From contig NC_081542.1 in NCBI RefSeq assembly GCF_901000735.1, forward strand, positions 30,238,838 through 30,302,837: DNA of 64,000 bases, written 5' to 3'. A program made the translations under genes and the position numbers. The notes below the pieces were generated by a model. It worked only from the letters and a program-made list of their open reading frames with translations, had not been told where the DNA came from and did not search any database. The DNA comes from Corylus avellana. Taxonomy: Eukaryota > Streptophyta > Magnoliopsida > Fagales > Betulaceae. This document shows positions 59,601-64,000 of the stretch, one piece after another. Numbering within the stretch: position 1 is the first letter of the stretch; each line of letters starts with the position of its first letter.

Positions 59601-62600
59601 CAATTAACCGCATGTAGGATTTTACAATCATTTAGGTTTTTTTATTTTCCTTGGGTACTTAAACAAATTTCATGAATATAATTGCTAAAATTTTGACTTT
59701 TTGGGGATTGATACCGGATGTCTCCGAATAGTTTTCTTGACATTTTTTTTTTTTAATTTAAAAGAAAATTTGACTTGTTCTGACAACCAATGGAAAAAAC
59801 AAAAAATCACCAGCCTGTATTACGAGCACACAAGGAGCACAAAGTCTGTATAAACTCTAATCAAATAATAACACATCAATGCCGACTTTTTAAAATCGAC
59901 ATTGATGTCGTATTATGAGCGTCAACATCAACAAGTTGGCGTTGATAGATGTTTATCAGCGTTGACTGTAAGGTTGATGTTGATGCCTTTCTTATAAGTG
60001 AAAATATTAAAAATAGAGGAATGAAAAGAAAAAAAAAAAAAAAGTCCTGTGAACCCCGAGAAACTCCTTCAACAAAATTAATATTTTATAATTATTTTAC
60101 AAATGTCATGTTTTTCAACATGGGTTTGCACAATGACTTCATAAAAGGGGATGTAGCTCAAAGGAAGAGTAATCAAAAGAACGCATCTTTGATTTCTTGA
60201 GGATCGATACCTCACGTCTCCAAATTTTCTTGTTTCTTCAAATATATTTTTGAGGTAAAAAGTTACTTCTTTTAAGCACCAATGGAGAAGAAAAGCAACA
60301 AACACTATAGCAATACAATTAACCACTTCTAGGATTTTACAATCATTTAGGTTTTTTTTTTATTTTCCTTGGGTAGTTAAAGAAATTTCATGAATATAAT
60401 TGTTATAATTTTGATTTTTTCAGGATTGATACCAGATGTCTCCGAATAGTTTTCTTGACCTTTTTTAAAAAAATTTAAAAGAAAATCTGACTTGTTTTGA
60501 CAACCAATGGAAAAAACAAAAATCATCGGCTTGTATGCCGAGTACAAAAGGAGCAAAAACTTTGTATAAACTCAAATCAAACAATAACATCTCAACGTTG
60601 ACTTTAAAATCAACGTTGATATCGTATTATCAGCGTCAACATCAACAAGTTGGTGTTGATACATGTTTATCAGCGTTGAGCGTAAGGTTGACGTTGCTAC
60701 CTTTCTTAAAAGTGAAAATATTACAAAAAAAAAAAAAAGTCTTCAAAACTCCTAGAAACTCCTACAACAAAATTAACAATTTATGTTTATTTTCCAAATG
60801 TCTTGTTTTTCTACTTGAGTTCGCACAATTTCTTCATAAAAGGGGATGTAGCTCAAAGGAAGAGTAATCAAAAGAACGCATCTTTGATTTCTTGAGGATC
60901 GATACCTCACGTCTCCAAATTTTCTTGTTTCTTCAAATATATTTTTGAGTTAAAAAGTTACTTCTTTTAAGCACCAATGGATAAGAAAACCAACAAACAC
61001 TATAGCAATACAATTAACCACTTCTAGGATTTTACAATCATTTAGGTTTTTTTATTTTCCTTGGGTAGTTAAAGAAATTTCATGAATATAATTGTTATAA
61101 TTTTGATTTTTTCAGGATTGATACCAGATGTCTCCAAATAGTTTTCTTGACCTTTTTTAAAAAAATTTAAAAGAAAATCTGACTTGTTTTGACAACCAAT
61201 GGAAAAAACAAAAATCATCGGCTTGTATGCCGAGTACAAAAGGAGCAAAAACTTTGTATAAACTCAAATCAAACAATAACATCTCAACGTTGACTTTAAA
61301 ATCAACGTTGATATCGTATTATCAGCGTCAACATCAACAAGTAGGCGTTGATACATATTTATCAGTGTTGTCTGGAAGGTTGACATTGATGCCTTCCATA
61401 AAAGTGAAAATATTAAAAAAAGAAGAATGAAAAAAAAAAAGAAAAAAAAGTGGTCTGAACCCCTAGAAACTCCTTCAACAAAATTAAAAATTTATATTTA
61501 TTTTACAAATGTGTTGCTTTTCAACATGGGTTCGCACAATTACTTGATAAAAAGGGATGTAGCTCAAAGGAAGAGTAATCAAAAGAAGGCATCTTTGATT
61601 TCTTGAGGATCGATACCTCACGTCTCCAAATTTTCTTGTTTCTTCAAATTTCTTTTTGAGGTAAAATTTACTTCTTTTAATCACCAATGGAGAAGAAAAG
61701 CATCAAACACTATAGCAATACAATTAACCACTTCTAGGATTTTACAATCATTTATGTTTTTTTATTTTCCTTGTTTAGTTAAAGAAATTTCATGAATATA
61801 AATGCTATAATTTTGATTTTTTGAGGATTGATACCGGATGTCTCCAAATAGTTTGCTTGAACTTTTTTTAAAAAATTTAAAAGAAAATCTGACTTGTTTT
61901 GACAACCAATGGAAAAAACAAAAAATGATCAACTTGTATGCCGAGTACAAAAGGAGCAAAAACTTTGTATAAACTCAAATCAAACAATAACATCTCAACG
62001 CCAACTTTAAAATCAACGTTGATATCGTATTATCAGCGTCAACATCAACAAGGTGGCGTTGATACATGTTTATCAGCGTTGACCGTATAGTTGACGTTGA
62101 TGCCTTTCTCATAAGTGAAAATATATATATATAAAAATTAAAAAAAAATTAAAAAAAAAAATGCTACAACAAAATTAACAATTTCTGTTTATTTTTCAAA
62201 TGTCTCTTTTTTCTACATGGGTTTGCATAATTACTTCATAAAGGGGATCTAGCTCAAAGGAAGAGTAATCAAAAAACGCAACTTTGATTTCTTGAGGATC
62301 AATACCTCATGTCTCCAAATTTTCTTGTTTGTTTAAATATATTTTTGATGTAAAAAGTTACTTCTTTTAAGCACGAATGGAGAAGAAAAACATCAAACAC
62401 TATACCAGTACAATTCACCGCTTGTAGGATTTTACAATCATTTAGGTTTTTTTTTCTTTTTCTTTTTTTTTCCTTGGGTAGTTAAAGTAATTTCATGAAT
62501 ATAAATGCTATAATTTTGATTTTTTGAGGATTGATACCAGATGTCTCCGAATAGTTTTCTTGAACTTTTTATTTTTTATTTATTTATTTTTAATTTAAAA

Positions 62601-64000
62601 GAAAATTTGACTTGTTTCACAACCAATGGGAAAAACAAAATAGCATCGGCTTGTATGCCGAGTACAGAAGGAGCACAAACTCTGCATAAACTAAAAGCAA
62701 TCAATAACACATCATTGCCGAATTTAAAATTGACAATGATGTCGTATTATCAGCATCAACATCAACAAGTTGGCGTTGATACATATTTACCAGCGTTGTC
62801 TGTAAGGTTGATGTTGATGCCTTTCATAAAAGTGAAAATATTTAAAAAGGAAGAATGGTCGTCTTAACTTCTAGAAACTCCTACAACAAAATTAATAATT
62901 TATTTTTGTTTTACAAATGTCTTGTTTTTCAACATGGCTTCGCACAATTACTTCATAAAAGGGGATATAGCTCAAAGGAAGAGTAATCAAAAGAACGCAT
63001 CTTTGATTTTTTGAGGATCGATACCTCACGTCTCCTAATTTTCTTGTTTGTTTAAATATCTTTTTGAGGTCAAAAGTTACTTCTTTTAAGCACCAATGGA
63101 GAATAAAAGCATCAAACACTGTAGCAATACAATTAACCGCTTCTAGGATTTTACAATCATTTAGGTTTCTTTTTCTTTCTTTTTTTTTCCTTGGGTAGTT
63201 AAAGTAATTTCATGAATATAATTGTTATAAATTTGATTTTTTGTGGATTGATACCGGATGTCTCCAAATAGTTTTCTTGACTCTTTTTTTTTTTTTTTTT
63301 AATTTAAAAGAAAATAGGACTTGTTTTGACAACTAGTGGGAAAAACAAAATATCATCGGCTTGCATGCCGAGTACAGAAGAAGCACAAACTCTGCAGAAA
63401 CAAAAATCAAAGAATAACACATCATCGCCGACGTTAAAATTGACAATGATGTCGTATTATCAGCGTCAACATCAACAAGTTGTCATTCATACATGTTTAT
63501 CAGCGGTTTCTATAAGGTTGAAGTTGATGCCTTTCATAAAAGAGAAAATATTAAAAAGAGAAGAATGAAAAAAACTTCGTCTTAACATCTAGAAACTCCT
63601 ACGACAAAATTAAAATTTTATATTTATTTTACAAATGTCTTGTTTTTCAACATGGGTTCGCACAATTACTTCATAAAAGGGGATGTAGCTCACAGAGTAA
63701 TCAAAAGGACGCATCTTTGATTTCTTGAGGATCGATACCTCACGTCTCCAAATTTTCTTGCTTCTTCAAATATCTTTTTGAGGTAAAAAGTTACTTATTT
63801 TAAGCACCAAATGAGAAGAAAAGCATCAAACACTATAGCAATACACTTAACCACTTCTAGGATTTTACAATCATTTAGGTTTATTTATTTTCCTTGGGTA
63901 GTTAAACAAATTTCATGAATATAATTGCCAAAATTTTGATTTTTTGAGGATTGATACCAGATGTCTCCGAATAGTTTTCGTGCTGGTTTTTTTTTTTTTT
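56684..64000 (+). repeat. satellite array, right arm third block (about ten monomers)
   Basis: Landmarks lie near 57165, 57865, 58565, 59275, 59985, 60695, 61390, 62100, 62815 and 63530, and the array runs off the window. The tRNA-like module is on the plus strand. The 57-59 kb monomers resemble those at 28-38 kb in inverse orientation, while those after 60 kb resemble the 45-51 kb type. Open frames are repeat by-products. Confidence 0.93.
60147..60222 (+). repeat. tRNA-Ala-like module, best preserved copy
   Basis: The 76 nt open with GGGGATGTAGCTCAAAGG and end CACGTCTCCA. The acceptor stem pairs 7 of 7 (two G-T), the D stem GCTC/GAGT 4 of 4 (one G-T), an ATCAA/TTGAT anticodon stem encloses a 12-base loop containing CGCAT, and TGAGG/CCTCA forms the T stem around a seven-base loop. 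A TTTT run at 60225-60228 could end RNA polymerase III transcription just after the module. It lacks a standard anticodon loop, so it is not a normal tRNA gene. Confidence 0.74.

Noticed and set aside
60147..60222. Functional tRNA-Ala gene
   Set aside because: The anticodon loop is 10-12 bases instead of seven and box B departs from GGTTCGANNCC, so a working tRNA is unlikely despite good stems.
43746..63568. Equivalent open frames in the right array, including those across N runs (44168, 52200, 54418-55135)
   Set aside because: They are satellite by-products; those crossing N contain unknown residues and are not evidence of coding.
6320..64000. Regular direct repeats resembling a CRISPR array
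   Set aside because: The period is ~705 bp with no short repeat/unique spacer structure, and the DNA is a plant nuclear satellite.
6320..64000. Calling the array centromeric
   Set aside because: Tandem organisation fits, but nothing in the sequence shows CENH3 association or chromosomal position.

Overview
The window is repeat-dominated nuclear DNA from a flowering plant, probably a eudicot; the sequence does not identify the species. The evidence is AT-rich intergenic DNA, Ty3/gypsy and Ty1/copia LTR retrotransposons primed by initiator tRNA-Met, a hAT-type DNA transposon and a plant-type GRF zinc-finger gene. It is a draft assembly with seven runs of N. No ordinary host gene is clearly intact.

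Layout: 1-5483 holds two head-to-tail gypsy LTR remnants on the minus strand. One has a leader and primer-binding site. The other has a 3' LTR preceded by the last ~196 codons of a chromodomain integrase with one nonsense codon. 5484-6319 is AT-rich with nothing recognised. 6320-39310 is a long tandem array of a ~705-bp monomer in one orientation, interrupted by a copia-type element with a perfect target-site duplication (9827-14396) and a 3'-truncated relative (26587-28424). After an N gap the monomer appears in the opposite orientation (39411-39955). 39956-43677 is a unique island with a 3' terminal exon on the plus strand converging on a two-exon GRF zinc-finger gene on the minus strand. 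From 43698 to the end the array continues in the opposite orientation, interrupted by a young gag-only copia-type element with an intact 612-codon gag (45926-50126) and a non-autonomous hAT element with an 8-bp target-site duplication (54558-56675).

The most interesting content is the satellite monomer. Each copy carries, antisense to the left-hand array and sense in the right-hand one, a ~75-nt sequence that matches a tRNA-Ala in its 5' acceptor/D-arm sequence, box A, box B and 3' acceptor end. It can still pair its acceptor, D, anticodon and T stems and is followed by a T4 run. A second, decayed copy of the same motif sits about half a monomer away with matching flanks, so the ~705-bp unit looks like an ancient dimer of a tRNA-Ala-derived (SINE-like) module that later amplified as a satellite. 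Next to it is a conserved pair of hairpins. Higher-order (~1420-bp) duplications, mosaic monomers, an inverted duplicate of ~1.5 kb between the two arms and a micro-inversion show active rearrangement. Many short open frames inside the array are by-products of the repeat and are not annotated as genes.
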